Positions 17,397 through 26,078 of a DNA stretch of 64,000 nucleotides are shown here, one piece after another. The stretch comes from Micromonospora pattaloongensis. GTDB lineage: Bacteria; Actinomycetota; Actinomycetes; Mycobacteriales; Micromonosporaceae. Location of the stretch: the NCBI RefSeq assembly GCF_900107255.1, contig NZ_FNPH01000001.1, positions 620,001-684,000 on the forward strand, read 5' to 3'. Below the pieces are notes generated by a model. It was not told the origin of the DNA and did no database searches. It saw only the letters and a program-made list of their open reading frames with translations. Positions within the stretch are counted from its first letter, which is position 1; every line of letters starts with the position of its first letter. A program made the translations under genes and the position numbers.

Positions 17397-18689
17397 CTAT
17401 CCGAGCAGCCCCGCCTCGCGCACCGACCGCAGCGACGGCTTCACCCGGTGCGTCGGGCCGACCTGCGACGCCACCGCGTCGATGGTCTTCAGCCCCTCGC
17501 CGGTGTTGTAGACGACGGTCTCGGCGTCCGGGTCCAGCCGGCCGCTCTCCACCAGCTTCTTCAACACGGCCACCGTCACCCCGCCGGCGGTCTCGGCGAA
17601 GACCCCGGTGGTGCGGGCCAGCAGCCGGATGCCCTCGCGGATCTCCTCGTCGGTGGCGTAGTCCATCCAGCCGCCGGTCCGGCGCACCGCCTCCAGGGCG
17701 TACAGGCCGGCCGCCGGATCGCCGATGTTCAGCGACTTCGCGATGCCGGTCGGCTTCACCGGGGTGATCGCGTCACTGCCGTCGTGCAGCGCGGTCGCGA
17801 TGGGGTTGCAGCCGGCGGACTGGGCGCCGAAGACCCGCCAGCCGTTGGCCGGCGCCTCCACCAGGCCGATCTCCACCAGCTCGCTGAACGCCTTGTCGAC
17901 CTTGGTCAACAGCTCGCCGCTCGCCATCGGGATCACCACCTGCTCGGGGATCCGCCAGCCGAGCTGCTCGGCCACCTCGTAGCCGAGCGTCTTCGAGCCC
18001 TCGGCGTAGTACGGCCGGACGTTCACGTTGACGAACGCGGTGTCCTCGAACTCGTCGGTCTCGACCAGTTCGCTGCAGAGCCGGTTGACGTCGTCGTACG
18101 AGCCGTCGATCGCGACCAGGTCGCCGCCGTAGACCGCGGTGGTGACCACCTTGCCCGGCTCCAGGTCGCCGGGGATGAACACGATCGACGGCACCCCGGC
18201 GCGGGCCGCGTGCGCGGCGACCGAATTGGCCAGGTTGCCGGTGGAGGCGCAGGCGAAGCGGGTGAAGCCGAGACCGCGGGCGGCGGTCAGCGCGACCGAG
18301 ACGACGCGGTCCTTGAACGAGTGGGTCGGGTTGGCGCTGTCGTCCTTGACCCACAGCGGCGCCCGCAGGCCCAGCTCGGCGGCGAGCGCGGGCGCGGCGA
18401 CCAGCGGCGTCAGGCCGGGGTCGAGGGTCACCCGGCTGGCCGGGTCCTGGCCGGCGGGGAGCAGCCCGGCGTAGCGCCAGAGGTTCTGCGGGCCGGCCTC
18501 GATCTGCGCGCGGGTCACCCGGGCGAGCGCCGCGGGGTCGTAGCCGACCTCGAGCGGGCCGAAACACTCGTAACAGGCGTGCTGCGCGGCGAGCGGGTAT
18601 TCGGCGCCGCAGCCGCGACAGACCAGGGCACGGGCGGGGCTGGCGGAGACCGGGGCGTCGGTGTCGCGTCCGTCGAGAATCGACGTCAT
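17397..18689 (-). CDS. thrC: Threonine synthase (PLP-dependent, SAM-riboswitch controlled)
   Basis: 430 residues from ATG 18689. The N-terminal zinc-ribbon-like CRGCGAEYPLAAQHACYECF (two CxxC pairs) and the fold-type II PLP Lys in NPTHSFKDRVV are typical of this ThrC class. ACASTGNLANSVAAHAARAG is the phosphate/PLP loop, and GSKTLGYEVAEQLGW follows. It converts O-phosphohomoserine to threonine, the branch point competing with methionine synthesis. A SAM riboswitch covers the 5' leader and its last helix merges with the ribosome-binding site GAGGAAGG, so translation is probably repressed when SAM is high. A longer upstream start would lie inside the riboswitch and is rejected. Confidence 0.93.
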   Translation of the reverse strand: MTSILDGRDTDAPVSASPARALVCRGCGAEYPLAAQHACYECFGPLEVGYDPAALARVTRAQIEAGPQNLWRYAGLLPAGQDPASRVTLDPGLTPLVAAPALAAELGLRAPLWVKDDSANPTHSFKDRVVSVALTAARGLGFTRFACASTGNLANSVAAHAARAGVPSIVFIPGDLEPGKVVTTAVYGGDLVAIDGSYDDVNRLCSELVETDEFEDTAFVNVNVRPYYAEGSKTLGYEVAEQLGWRIPEQVVIPMASGELLTKVDKAFSELVEIGLVEAPANGWRVFGAQSAGCNPIATALHDGSDAITPVKPTGIAKSLNIGDPAAGLYALEAVRRTGGWMDYATDEEIREGIRLLARTTGVFAETAGGVTVAVLKKLVESGRLDPDAETVVYNTGEGLKTIDAVASQVGPTHRVKPSLRSVREAGLLG

Positions 18690-18699
18690 CAGAGGCCTT

Positions 18700-18838
18700 C
18701 CTCTCATCTTTCCCCACACGCCGCATTGCGCGACGGGGGACGGATTTGGCACCTGCCTCACGTGGCCTCGCCGTCGAGTCGCGTGAAGTGGTTGCCGGGG
18801 CGTCATCGGGCCGTATCCCTCAGCCCCTCTGGATGAGG
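18700..18838 (-). promoter_or_regulatory. SAM riboswitch (SAM-I/SAM-IV clan) upstream of thrC
   Basis: Read leftward, closing helix P1 is CCTCATC (18832-18838) with GATGAGAGG (18700-18708). The conserved core is present in order: AGAGGGGCTGAGGGA, then ACGGCCCGATGACG, CCCCGGCAACC, a P3 hairpin (CTTCACG/CGTGAGG), GGTGCCAAATCC, and a P4 hairpin (TCCCC/GGGGA). This matches the S-box consensus GAGGGA / GGCCC-ATGA / CGGCAACC / GGTGC-AATCC closely. The 3' P1 strand runs into the thrC ribosome site, which can also pair with CCTCT just before ATG. This points to translational control. Confidence 0.92.
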
Positions 18839-18906
18839 TATTCAGTTGTGCCGCAGAGTCTACGACCTGCGGGTTGCGATCCCGAGAGGGATTCTCGAGG
18901 TGTGAT

Positions 18907-19785
18907 TTACGAGACGACGTCCTTGCGGGTGAAGCGCCAGAACGCGAGCGACCAGAAGAGGGTGGCGTAGCAGATGGCCGAGATGCAGCCGCGGACGATG
19001 TCGTCGGTCTGGATCGGCGTCGACAGCAGCCCCAGCCACGCGGTGCTGTAGTGGGTGGGCAGGAAGTCCCGCAGCGCCCCGAGCGCGGTGATCTGGTCGA
19101 GGATGCTGGAGAGGATCCAGAGCAGCACGGCGCCGCCGACCGCGCCGAGCGCCGCGTCGGTCGAGACCGACAGCAGGAACGCCAGCCCAGCCACGATCAT
19201 CAGCATCACCGCGAGGTAGCCGAGGATGCCGAGCAGCCGCAGCACCCCCTCGCCGGCCGGGATCTCCGCCGCGATGGTGCTGCGCAGAGGACTCCAGCCG
19301 TAGCGCAGGGTGCCGACCAGCAGCGCGGTGCCGGCGAGCAGCAGCAGGGCGAGCACCGAGTACGCGAGCGCGACGACCAGCTTGACCGCGAGCAGCCGGG
19401 CCCGCGGCACCGGGATGGCCAGCAGGTACCGCAAGCTGCCCCAGCTCGCCTCGCTCGCCACCGTGTCGCCGCAGAACAGCGCGACGATCACCACCAGCAG
19501 GAACGACGCCGACACGAAGATCGAGAAGAGCGTGAAGTTGAGGCCGCCGGAGGTGGCCATCTCGACCAGGCTGCCGAACTCGCCGCGCCCGTTGTCCTCG
19601 TCGCCGTTGCCACCGAACTGGAACGCGGCGAGCACGATCAACGGCAGCACGACCATGAACCCCAGCGCCAGCTGGGTGCGGCGCCGCGACGCCTGCCGCC
19701 GCAACTCCGTCCAGACCGACAGCGTCGCGTGCGGCCGATAGCCGGCCGCCGCCCCCGCCGACGCCTCATCGTGCAGTACGGACAT
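18907..19785 (-). CDS. ABC-2 type transporter permease
   Basis: 292 residues from ATG 19785, which overlaps the upstream fusion gene's TGA by one base (TGATG), so the two are translationally coupled. Six hydrophobic spans are visible: one near residue 45, one near 85 and four in the C-terminal half. Between spans lies SEASWGSLRYLLAIPVPRARLLAVKL, the cytoplasmic segment typical of ABC-2 exporters. It should pair with the ATPase domain of the fusion protein. Export substrate unknown. Confidence 0.88.
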   Translation of the reverse strand: MSVLHDEASAGAAAGYRPHATLSVWTELRRQASRRRTQLALGFMVVLPLIVLAAFQFGGNGDEDNGRGEFGSLVEMATSGGLNFTLFSIFVSASFLLVVIVALFCGDTVASEASWGSLRYLLAIPVPRARLLAVKLVVALAYSVLALLLLAGTALLVGTLRYGWSPLRSTIAAEIPAGEGVLRLLGILGYLAVMLMIVAGLAFLLSVSTDAALGAVGGAVLLWILSSILDQITALGALRDFLPTHYSTAWLGLLSTPIQTDDIVRGCISAICYATLFWSLAFWRFTRKDVVS

Positions 19786-22745
19786 CAGCGGTCCCCGCTT
19801 CCCCGAGAGCTCTCGCCGACCAGGGCGAGAAACGCGTCCTCCAGCCGGCGCCGCGGCATCACCCGGTCCACCGCGATCCCGGCGTGCACCAGCTCGGCCA
19901 CCACCTCGCTGCGCTGCCGGCCGTCGATGTCGACGACCAGCCCGGTGCCGCCCTCGGTGGCCGTCGTGCGGACCCCGGCCAGCCGCTCCAGCACCCGCTG
20001 CGCGGCCTCGACGTCCGACACGTCGAGGTGGACGCTGGGCGACTCGCCGACCAGCTCGGCGACCGGCCCGGACGCCACGATGGCGCCCTTGTTCACCACC
20101 ACCGCGTGCGTGCAGGTCTGCTCCACCTCGGCGAGCAGGTGACTGGAGACCAGCACCGCCCGGCCACCGGTGGCGTACCGCTTGAGCACCCGGCGCATCT
20201 CGGCGATCTGCGGCGGGTCGAGTCCGTCGGTCGGTTCGTCGAGCACCAGCAGCTCGGGCAGGCCGAGCATCGCCTGGGCGATTGCCAGCCGCTGCTTCAT
20301 ACCGTGGCTGTACGTCTTGATCTTCCGGTGCACCGACTCGCCGAGCCCGGCGATCTCCAGCGCCTCCTCGAAGTGCGCGTCCTCCAGCGACCGCCCGGTC
20401 GCCCGCCAGTACGAGCGCAGGTTCTCCAGCCCGCTCAGGTGCGGCAGGAAGCCGGGCCCCTCGACCAGCGCCCCGATCCGGGACAGCACCGGCGAGCCGG
20501 GGACCAGCCGGCGCCCGAAGACGTAGATCTCCCCGGCGCTCGGCTGGGTCAGCCCCATCAGCACCCGCAGCGTCGTCGTCTTGCCGGCGCCGTTCGGCCC
20601 CAGCAGCCCGACGACCTGGCCCCGGTCGACCGTGAAGTCGACGTGCGACACCGCGACGAAGCCGTCGGCGTACTCCTTGCGGAGGTTCCGGACGACCAGC
20701 GGGGTGTCGGCGTACTCCGGGGTCACCGAGGTGTCGGTGCGGCGGTGCCGCCGCCGCACGACCAGCAGGACCAGGGCGAGCCCCACCGCGATCGCCACCA
20801 GCAGACCGAAGAGCACCCAGCGCCAGAGCACGCCCGGGGTGGCGATCGGGTCGCCCGGCACGGTCGGCAGCGCGACCGTCGCGGTGTTGCCGTCCCCGAG
20901 CCCGACCGTGTAGACCGCCGGCTCCGACGGGGTCGCGAACCCCTGATCGGCGGTGGCGACCACGACGCGCAGCCGGTTGCCGGCCTCGACGCGCTGCACG
21001 ATCGCCGGCAGCGTCACGGTGATCGGCCGCGCCTGCGCGATGTCGGTCGGCAGGCCGGTCAGCCGGACCGGCGCGATCAGCCCGCTGGACAGCGTCGACC
21101 CGCCCTGGGGATCGACGTCGTAGAGCTTGACGAAGAGCACCGCCTCGCCGGTCGGCGACGCGGCCCGGATCGTCACGGTGGGCGCGCCGACCACGTCGAC
21201 CGGGCGGTCCAGCGGCTGCGAGTCGAAGCGCGCGTGCTGCCCCGCCAGGTCGCCGGCGATCCCGTCGAGCAGCGACGAGAGTCCCTGGGCCATCGGCAGT
21301 GACGAGATCGCCGCCGGGTTGCCGGCGGGCGGGTTCGCGATCGACTGCGGCTGTCCGCCGACGATCACGCCCTGGGTGGCCCGACCGGCCAGGCCGGGAT
21401 AGTCGGCGGTGGAGTAGCCGGTGGCCACCAGCCCGCGGTCGAGCGCGTTGAAGCCGGCGATCCGCGACCAGGTGAAGCTCCGGTCCGGCTCCGGCCCCTC
21501 CCCCTTGACGTAGTGGCCGAGCCACTGCGCGGTGAGGTACTTCAGCCGATCCCGGTCCGAGTCCGGCCCGGAGCCGCCGTCGTGCCCCCCGGTGAACCAG
21601 GCGACCCGCACCGGCGTGCCGTTCGCGGCGATGCCGCGGGCGTTGGCATCCGCCTCCGCCAGCGGGAAGAGGGTGTCGGCCGCGCCCTGGATCAGCAGCG
21701 TCGGGGCCTTGATCCGGTCGAGCACCCCGGCCGGGCTGGAGCGACGCAGCAGCGCGACCGCCTCCTCGGTGCCGCGCCCCGTCGCGCCGATCTGCAGGTA
21801 CGCCTCGCAGACCTCGCGGGCGAAGCGGCCGCACTGCGGGTCGACGCCGCGGTTGCCGGGCGGGACGACCCGACCCGGCGGCGCGGTCGCGCCCGGGCTG
21901 GCCGGGGGGGCCGGCGACGGCGGGCGCACCCCCGGCGCCGGGCTCCCGGTCGGCGCGGGTGACGGCGGGGCGCCCGCCCCGCCGCCGGCGGCGCCCGGGT
22001 CCACGCCGGGCGGCTCCGGTGTGCCGAGGTTGCCGAAGCCGCCGATGCCGCCCGGCCCGGCCGATCCGCTGCCGAAGAAGAGTCCCGCCCAGCCCTTCTT
22101 GAGTACCCCGTTCACCGGCTGGCCCCCCGTGGACTCGGGCAGGAAGGCGCGCGCCAGGTCGTTCCAGGTGATCATCGGGACGATCGCGTCGACCCGCTTG
22201 TCCTGCGCCGCGAGCAGCAGCGCCAGCCCGCCGCCGTACGAGCCGCCGACCACGCCCACCCGCGGGTCCCCCGCGGCGTCGGTGCGGATCTCCGGGCGGG
22301 CGGCGAGCCAGTCCAGCAGCCGCTGCGCGTCGCGTACCTCGTAGTCCGGGTGGTCCAGGTGGATCTGCCCGCCGCTGCGGCCGAAGCCCCGCGCCGTGAA
22401 GGTCAGCACCGCGTACCCGATCCCGGCCAGGTCCTCGGCGTCGGTCCTGACGGTGCGCTTCGTGCCCCCGAAGCCGTGCGCGAGCAGCACCGCCGGCACC
22501 TTCCGGCCGGGCCCGGCCTCCTTCGGCAGGTAGAACGTGGTGTCCAGGTCGACCGGCTCGTCACCGCCCGGCCCGGAGCGCACGGTGATCATGCGTTCCT
22601 CGGCGGTGTACGCCTTCGACTCCGGCCACACCGCCCAGACGACCGCGCCGACGAGCAGGGCAAGCAGCACCGAGCCGGTGACGACCCGGCGACGGGTCAT
22701 CCGCGGCAGGGCACGGCGAAGCCGTGCCGACAGCGGGGTAGGCAT
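19785..22745 (-). CDS. Fusion: extracytoplasmic alpha/beta-hydrolase (CocE/NonD type) - TM - ABC ATPase
   Basis: 986 residues. An N-terminal signal anchor (about residues 20-40) leads into a CocE/NonD (X-Pro dipeptidyl-peptidase-like) hydrolase: HGFGGTKR near residue 92, nucleophile Ser169 in GGSYGGG, acid in GAADTLFP, His in GGHDGG. A roughly 60-residue Pro/Gly/Ala-rich loop is inserted after the nucleophile region, and a C-terminal jelly-roll domain follows. A second membrane span lies near residues 645-668. After it comes a full ABC ATPase: Walker A GPNGAGKTTT (Lys722), signature YSHGMKQRLA, Walker B LLVLDEPTDGLD and a drug-exporter-type C-terminus. Two membrane spans put the hydrolase outside and the ATPase inside. 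With the overlapping permease gene it forms one machine. Confidence 0.9.
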   Translation of the reverse strand: MPTPLSARLRRALPRMTRRRVVTGSVLLALLVGAVVWAVWPESKAYTAEERMITVRSGPGGDEPVDLDTTFYLPKEAGPGRKVPAVLLAHGFGGTKRTVRTDAEDLAGIGYAVLTFTARGFGRSGGQIHLDHPDYEVRDAQRLLDWLAARPEIRTDAAGDPRVGVVGGSYGGGLALLLAAQDKRVDAIVPMITWNDLARAFLPESTGGQPVNGVLKKGWAGLFFGSGSAGPGGIGGFGNLGTPEPPGVDPGAAGGGAGAPPSPAPTGSPAPGVRPPSPAPPASPGATAPPGRVVPPGNRGVDPQCGRFAREVCEAYLQIGATGRGTEEAVALLRRSSPAGVLDRIKAPTLLIQGAADTLFPLAEADANARGIAANGTPVRVAWFTGGHDGGSGPDSDRDRLKYLTAQWLGHYVKGEGPEPDRSFTWSRIAGFNALDRGLVATGYSTADYPGLAGRATQGVIVGGQPQSIANPPAGNPAAISSLPMAQGLSSLLDGIAGDLAGQHARFDSQPLDRPVDVVGAPTVTIRAASPTGEAVLFVKLYDVDPQGGSTLSSGLIAPVRLTGLPTDIAQARPITVTLPAIVQRVEAGNRLRVVVATADQGFATPSEPAVYTVGLGDGNTATVALPTVPGDPIATPGVLWRWVLFGLLVAIAVGLALVLLVVRRRHRRTDTSVTPEYADTPLVVRNLRKEYADGFVAVSHVDFTVDRGQVVGLLGPNGAGKTTTLRVLMGLTQPSAGEIYVFGRRLVPGSPVLSRIGALVEGPGFLPHLSGLENLRSYWRATGRSLEDAHFEEALEIAGLGESVHRKIKTYSHGMKQRLAIAQAMLGLPELLVLDEPTDGLDPPQIAEMRRVLKRYATGGRAVLVSSHLLAEVEQTCTHAVVVNKGAIVASGPVAELVGESPSVHLDVSDVEAAQRVLERLAGVRTTATEGGTGLVVDIDGRQRSEVVAELVHAGIAVDRVMPRRRLEDAFLALVGESSRGSGDR

Positions 22746-22853
22746 GCCGACACGTTACGGCCACCGGGCCGACCGGTGCCTGAGAAGTCTCTCAGCGCCC
22801 CTCGTCGGTGTCGACCTGCGTGCTGGCGGGCACCCCCCGGCTAGTCTCGGCGC

Positions 22854-25070
22854 GTGGCGGATCGCGATCTCACCCTGACGGCGAGCCTGCGGCCGGCGGC
22901 GTTGGACGCCCGGCGCGGCATCGTCCGGCTGCACCCCGAGGTCCTCGCCGCGCTCGGGCTCAGCACCGGCGATCCGGTCCGGCTCGCCGGCCGGCGCGTC
23001 ACCGCCGGCATCGTCGCGCGGGCCCGGACGGGCGCGAGCCGTGCACTGCTCTACGCCGACGACCTGACCCTCGGCAATCTCGGCGTCCGCGACGGCGACC
23101 AGGTCACGGTCTCCCCGTCCCCGGTCGCCGCGGCGCGGCGGGTCGTCCTCACCGGACCGCCCGAGATCGCCGCCGCGGTGCCGGCGGAGATGCTCCGGCT
23201 CGCGCTGCTCGGCAAGGTGGTCACGCCCGCCGACGACGTCTCGCTGCTCCCCCAGGACGTGCTCCCCGACGCGGCCACCCGACCGCTGATCGAGGCCGCG
23301 CGCCGCAGCCTCGCCACCACCGTCGGGTACGCCTGGACGAGCGCGCTGCTCACCGTCTCGACCACCGAGCCGGCCGGGTCCGTGCTGGTCACGATGGACA
23401 CCGTCGTCGGCTGGCGCGACGGGCCGGCCACGCACGGCCCGAGCCCCGCCGACGTCACGCCCGCGGCCGTCGCCTCCGGCACCGGCACCGTGCCCGAGGG
23501 CGCCCCCAGCCTCGACGAGCTGCCCGGGCTGCGCGCCCCGGCGCAGCAGCTCACCGAGCTGTTCGACCTCGGCTTCCACCACCGGGAGGTGCTGAGCCGA
23601 CTCGGCACCACCATCTCGCTCGGCGTGCTGCTCTCCGGCCCCGCCGGCTCCGGGAAGTCGGCGCTGGTCCGGGCGGTCGCGGCCACCGTCGGGGCGCGGC
23701 TGGTCTCCGTGTGGGGGCCGGAGGTGGCGGCGCTGACCAACGACGCCGCGGCGGCCCGGCTGCGCGCGGCGACCGCCTCGGTGGTGCGCGGCGACGGCCC
23801 GGCCGTACTCCTGATCTCGGACGTCGAGGCGCTCGCCCCGCGCGACCAGCCCGACCCGGTCGCCACGGTCTTCCGGCAGGTGCTCGCCGAGGCGGTCGCC
23901 GCCGGCGCGGCCGTGGTCTGCGCGACCAGCCGCCCGGAGGCCGTCGACCCCGGGCTGCGCGCCCCGGACCTGCTGGCGCTGGAGGTGACGGTCCCGCTGC
24001 CGGATGCCGCGCTCCGGCGCGAACAGCTGGCCGTGCTGACCCGCGCCATGCCGCTCGCCGAGGACGTCCGGCTCGACGAGGTCGCCGGGCGTACCCCCGG
24101 CTTCGTCTTCGCCGACCTGGCCGCGCTGGCCCGCGAGGCCGGGGTCCGGGCGGCGCTGCGCCAGAAGTCCGCGCCGACGCCGACCGTGACGATGGCCGAC
24201 TTCACCGCGGCGCTCGAGGTGGTCCGCCCGACCTCGATGGCGTCGTCGACCCTGGAGATCGCCGAGGTGTCCCTCGACGACGTCGGCGACCTGGTCGAGG
24301 TCAAGGAGGTGCTGACGGAGGCGGTGCTCTGGCCGCTCAACTATCCGGACACTTTCGCCCGGCTGGGCGTGAAACCGCCGCGCGGGGTGCTGCTCTACGG
24401 CCCGCCCGGCTGCGGCAAGACATTCCTGGTGACCGCGCTCGCCGGCACCGGGCGGGCGAACGTGCTCTCGGTCAAGGGCGCGGAGCTGCTGTCCAAGTGG
24501 GTCGGCGAGAGCGAACGCGCCGTCCGCGAGCTGTTCCGCCGGGCCCGCGAGGCCGCGCCCACGCTGGTCTTCCTCGACGAGGTCGACGCGCTCGCGCCGG
24601 TGCGCGGCCAGGCCAGCGACGGGGGTACGACGGACCGCGTGGTCGCGGCCCTGCTGACCGAGCTCGACGGCGTCGAGGCGCTGCGCGACGTGGTCGTGAT
24701 CGGGGCGACGAACCGTCCGGACCTGATCGACCCGGCGCTGCTCCGCCCCGGCCGGCTGGAACGACTGGTCTACGTGCCACCGCCGGACGCCACCGCCCGG
24801 GTGGAGATCCTGCGGGCGGCGTCGAGGTCGGTGCCGCTCGCCCCGGACGTCGAGCTGGCGTCGCTCGCCGAGACGCTCGACGGCTTCTCGGCCGCCGACT
24901 GCGCCGCGCTGATCCGCGAGGCGGCGCTCGCCGCCATGCGCGAATCCCTGGAGGCCACCACGGTGACGGGCGCCCACGTCGCGGCGGCCCGGGACCGCGT
25001 CCGCCCCTCCCTCGACCCCGCCCAGGTCGCCCGGTTGGCCGCCTATGCCGAGCAACGCGCCGCCCTCTAG
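22854..25070 (+). CDS. Cdc48/p97-like AAA ATPase with degenerate D1 module
   Basis: 738 residues from GTG 22854. An N-terminal CDC48-N-like double-psi barrel (about 1-90) and a linker domain precede two AAA modules. D1 (about 235-400) has Walker A GPAGSGKSA but its Walker B reads LLISDVEAL, where D2 has VFLDEVDAL, and the RPGR arginine-finger stretch is replaced by GLRAPDLLAL. D2 (about 490-690) is complete: GPPGCGKT, FLDEVDAL, GATNRPDLIDPALLRPGRLE. Actinobacterial homologues (the mycobacterial Msm0858/Rv0435c group) are p97-like unfoldases. It lies divergently from the hydrolase-ABC fusion gene. D2 is probably the active motor. Confidence 0.9.
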   Translation: MADRDLTLTASLRPAALDARRGIVRLHPEVLAALGLSTGDPVRLAGRRVTAGIVARARTGASRALLYADDLTLGNLGVRDGDQVTVSPSPVAAARRVVLTGPPEIAAAVPAEMLRLALLGKVVTPADDVSLLPQDVLPDAATRPLIEAARRSLATTVGYAWTSALLTVSTTEPAGSVLVTMDTVVGWRDGPATHGPSPADVTPAAVASGTGTVPEGAPSLDELPGLRAPAQQLTELFDLGFHHREVLSRLGTTISLGVLLSGPAGSGKSALVRAVAATVGARLVSVWGPEVAALTNDAAAARLRAATASVVRGDGPAVLLISDVEALAPRDQPDPVATVFRQVLAEAVAAGAAVVCATSRPEAVDPGLRAPDLLALEVTVPLPDAALRREQLAVLTRAMPLAEDVRLDEVAGRTPGFVFADLAALAREAGVRAALRQKSAPTPTVTMADFTAALEVVRPTSMASSTLEIAEVSLDDVGDLVEVKEVLTEAVLWPLNYPDTFARLGVKPPRGVLLYGPPGCGKTFLVTALAGTGRANVLSVKGAELLSKWVGESERAVRELFRRAREAAPTLVFLDEVDALAPVRGQASDGGTTDRVVAALLTELDGVEALRDVVVIGATNRPDLIDPALLRPGRLERLVYVPPPDATARVEILRAASRSVPLAPDVELASLAETLDGFSAADCAALIREAALAAMRESLEATTVTGAHVAAARDRVRPSLDPAQVARLAAYAEQRAAL

Positions 25071-25075
25071 ATCTG

Positions 25076-25135
25076 GTTGATCAAGGGATCGGCGGCGGGA
25101 TCGCACGCTTTCCCGCTGCCCGCCCCTTGATCAAC
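25076..25135. repeat. Interspersed palindromic repeat, copy 1 (TTGATCAAGGG element)
   Basis: A 60-bp imperfect palindrome with perfect outer arms GTTGATCAAGGG / CCCTTGATCAAC and GC-rich inner arms. It lies 6 bp after the AAA ATPase stop and includes the stop codon of the convergent XRE gene. A close relative occurs at 35898-35958. It may act as a terminator hairpin. Confidence 0.85.
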
Positions 25136-25439
25136 GCGGCGCGGGCGCCGCGCCGTGCGGCCGGAGCTGTACGGCGAGATCGGCGTCGAGCGCGCGGGCG
25201 AGGTGCTTCAACATCAGAAGCGTGGGCATCGTGCTGCCGGTCTCCACCCGGGCCACCTCCGCCGGCGTCATCCCGGCGGTCTGCGCGAGCTGCGCCTGGC
25301 TCCAGGCCCGGTTCTCGCGCAGTTCCCGCACCGCACTGCCCAGCTCCGTCGCCAGCCGCGCCGCGTCGTACGCGTCGGCGACCCCGGGCGTTCCCCGCCG
25401 ACGCTCCCGCAATTGCCCCCACTCCCCGCGTTCACCCAT
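25131..25439 (-). CDS. XRE-family helix-turn-helix protein (orphan antitoxin-like)
   Basis: 102 residues from ATG 25439. A charged N-terminus is followed by a Cro/CI HTH: WSQAQLAQTAGMTPAEVARVETGSTMPTLLMLKHLARALD, the pattern of HigA-type and general XRE regulators. No toxin gene is adjacent. Its stop codon lies within the palindromic repeat. The target is unknown. Confidence 0.85.
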   Translation of the reverse strand: MGERGEWGQLRERRRGTPGVADAYDAARLATELGSAVRELRENRAWSQAQLAQTAGMTPAEVARVETGSTMPTLLMLKHLARALDADLAVQLRPHGAAPAPR

Positions 25440-25520
25440 GAGCCGATTCTTCTCCCGCCCGCCTCGCCTTTCCCCCCGATCAGCGATTCCCGGTGCCCGT
25501 GCGACGCGGCAGTCCGCGGG

Positions 25521-25964
25521 TCAGGCGTGATGCAGCACGCGGACGCCGTCGTGGGCGCGAACGGGTGGGGCGGCGGCCCCGGTGAGGGCGTCGACGATCC
25601 GGACGGCGAAGGTCGGGTCCATTCCCGCCTCGACCTGGCCGACCGTCCACCACTCGACCGCGGTCGCCTCCTCGGTCGGCGTCGGTGCGCCGCCGACGAG
25701 CCGCGCCCGGAAGACCAGGGCCAGTACGCCCAGCGTTACGTTCTGGTAGACGCCGGTGAGCCGCTCGACCTCGATCTCGACGCCGGTCTCCTCGCGGACC
25801 TCGCGCCGCACCCCGTCGGCCACGAACTCGTCGGCGCCGAGCACACCGCCGGGCGGTTGCCAGGCGCCGGTGTCGCGGCGTTGGATCACCAGGACCCGGC
25901 CTTCGCCCTCGACGTCGTCCACCACGACCGCGGCGACGCTCACCGAATAGCTCGGCTCGGCCAT
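25521..25964 (-). CDS. Nudix hydrolase
   Basis: 147 residues. The Nudix box is GGVLGADEFVADGVRREVREETGVEIE split as G-x5-E-x7-REVREETGV. The N-terminal VSVAAVVVDDVEGEGRVLVIQRR strand and the WQPPGG entry are typical. It hydrolyses a nucleoside diphosphate linked to another moiety; the exact substrate cannot be told. It is divergent from the 70-aa gene, 114 bp between starts. Confidence 0.93.
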   Translation of the reverse strand: MAEPSYSVSVAAVVVDDVEGEGRVLVIQRRDTGAWQPPGGVLGADEFVADGVRREVREETGVEIEVERLTGVYQNVTLGVLALVFRARLVGGAPTPTEEATAVEWWTVGQVEAGMDPTFAVRIVDALTGAAAPPVRAHDGVRVLHHA

Positions 25965-26078
25965 GGCCCGACTCTACGGCGCGCCGCCCGCGGCGTCGGC
26001 CGTCTGCGCGAAGCCGGGGGTCCAGCGCCGTGACCAGCGGTAACTTGAGGAAGGCGTCGGAAGAGCGGGGGATCGGCG

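Noticed and set aside
18690..18806. Upstream in-frame start extending thrC by 39 residues
   Set aside because: That segment is the SAM riboswitch aptamer; the extension MTPRQPLHATRRR... is not part of the ThrC family, and ATG 18689 has a proper SD.
25131..25439. Toxin-antitoxin module around the XRE gene
   Set aside because: The XRE protein resembles antitoxins, but the flanking genes are the AAA ATPase and a Nudix hydrolase; no toxin frame is found.
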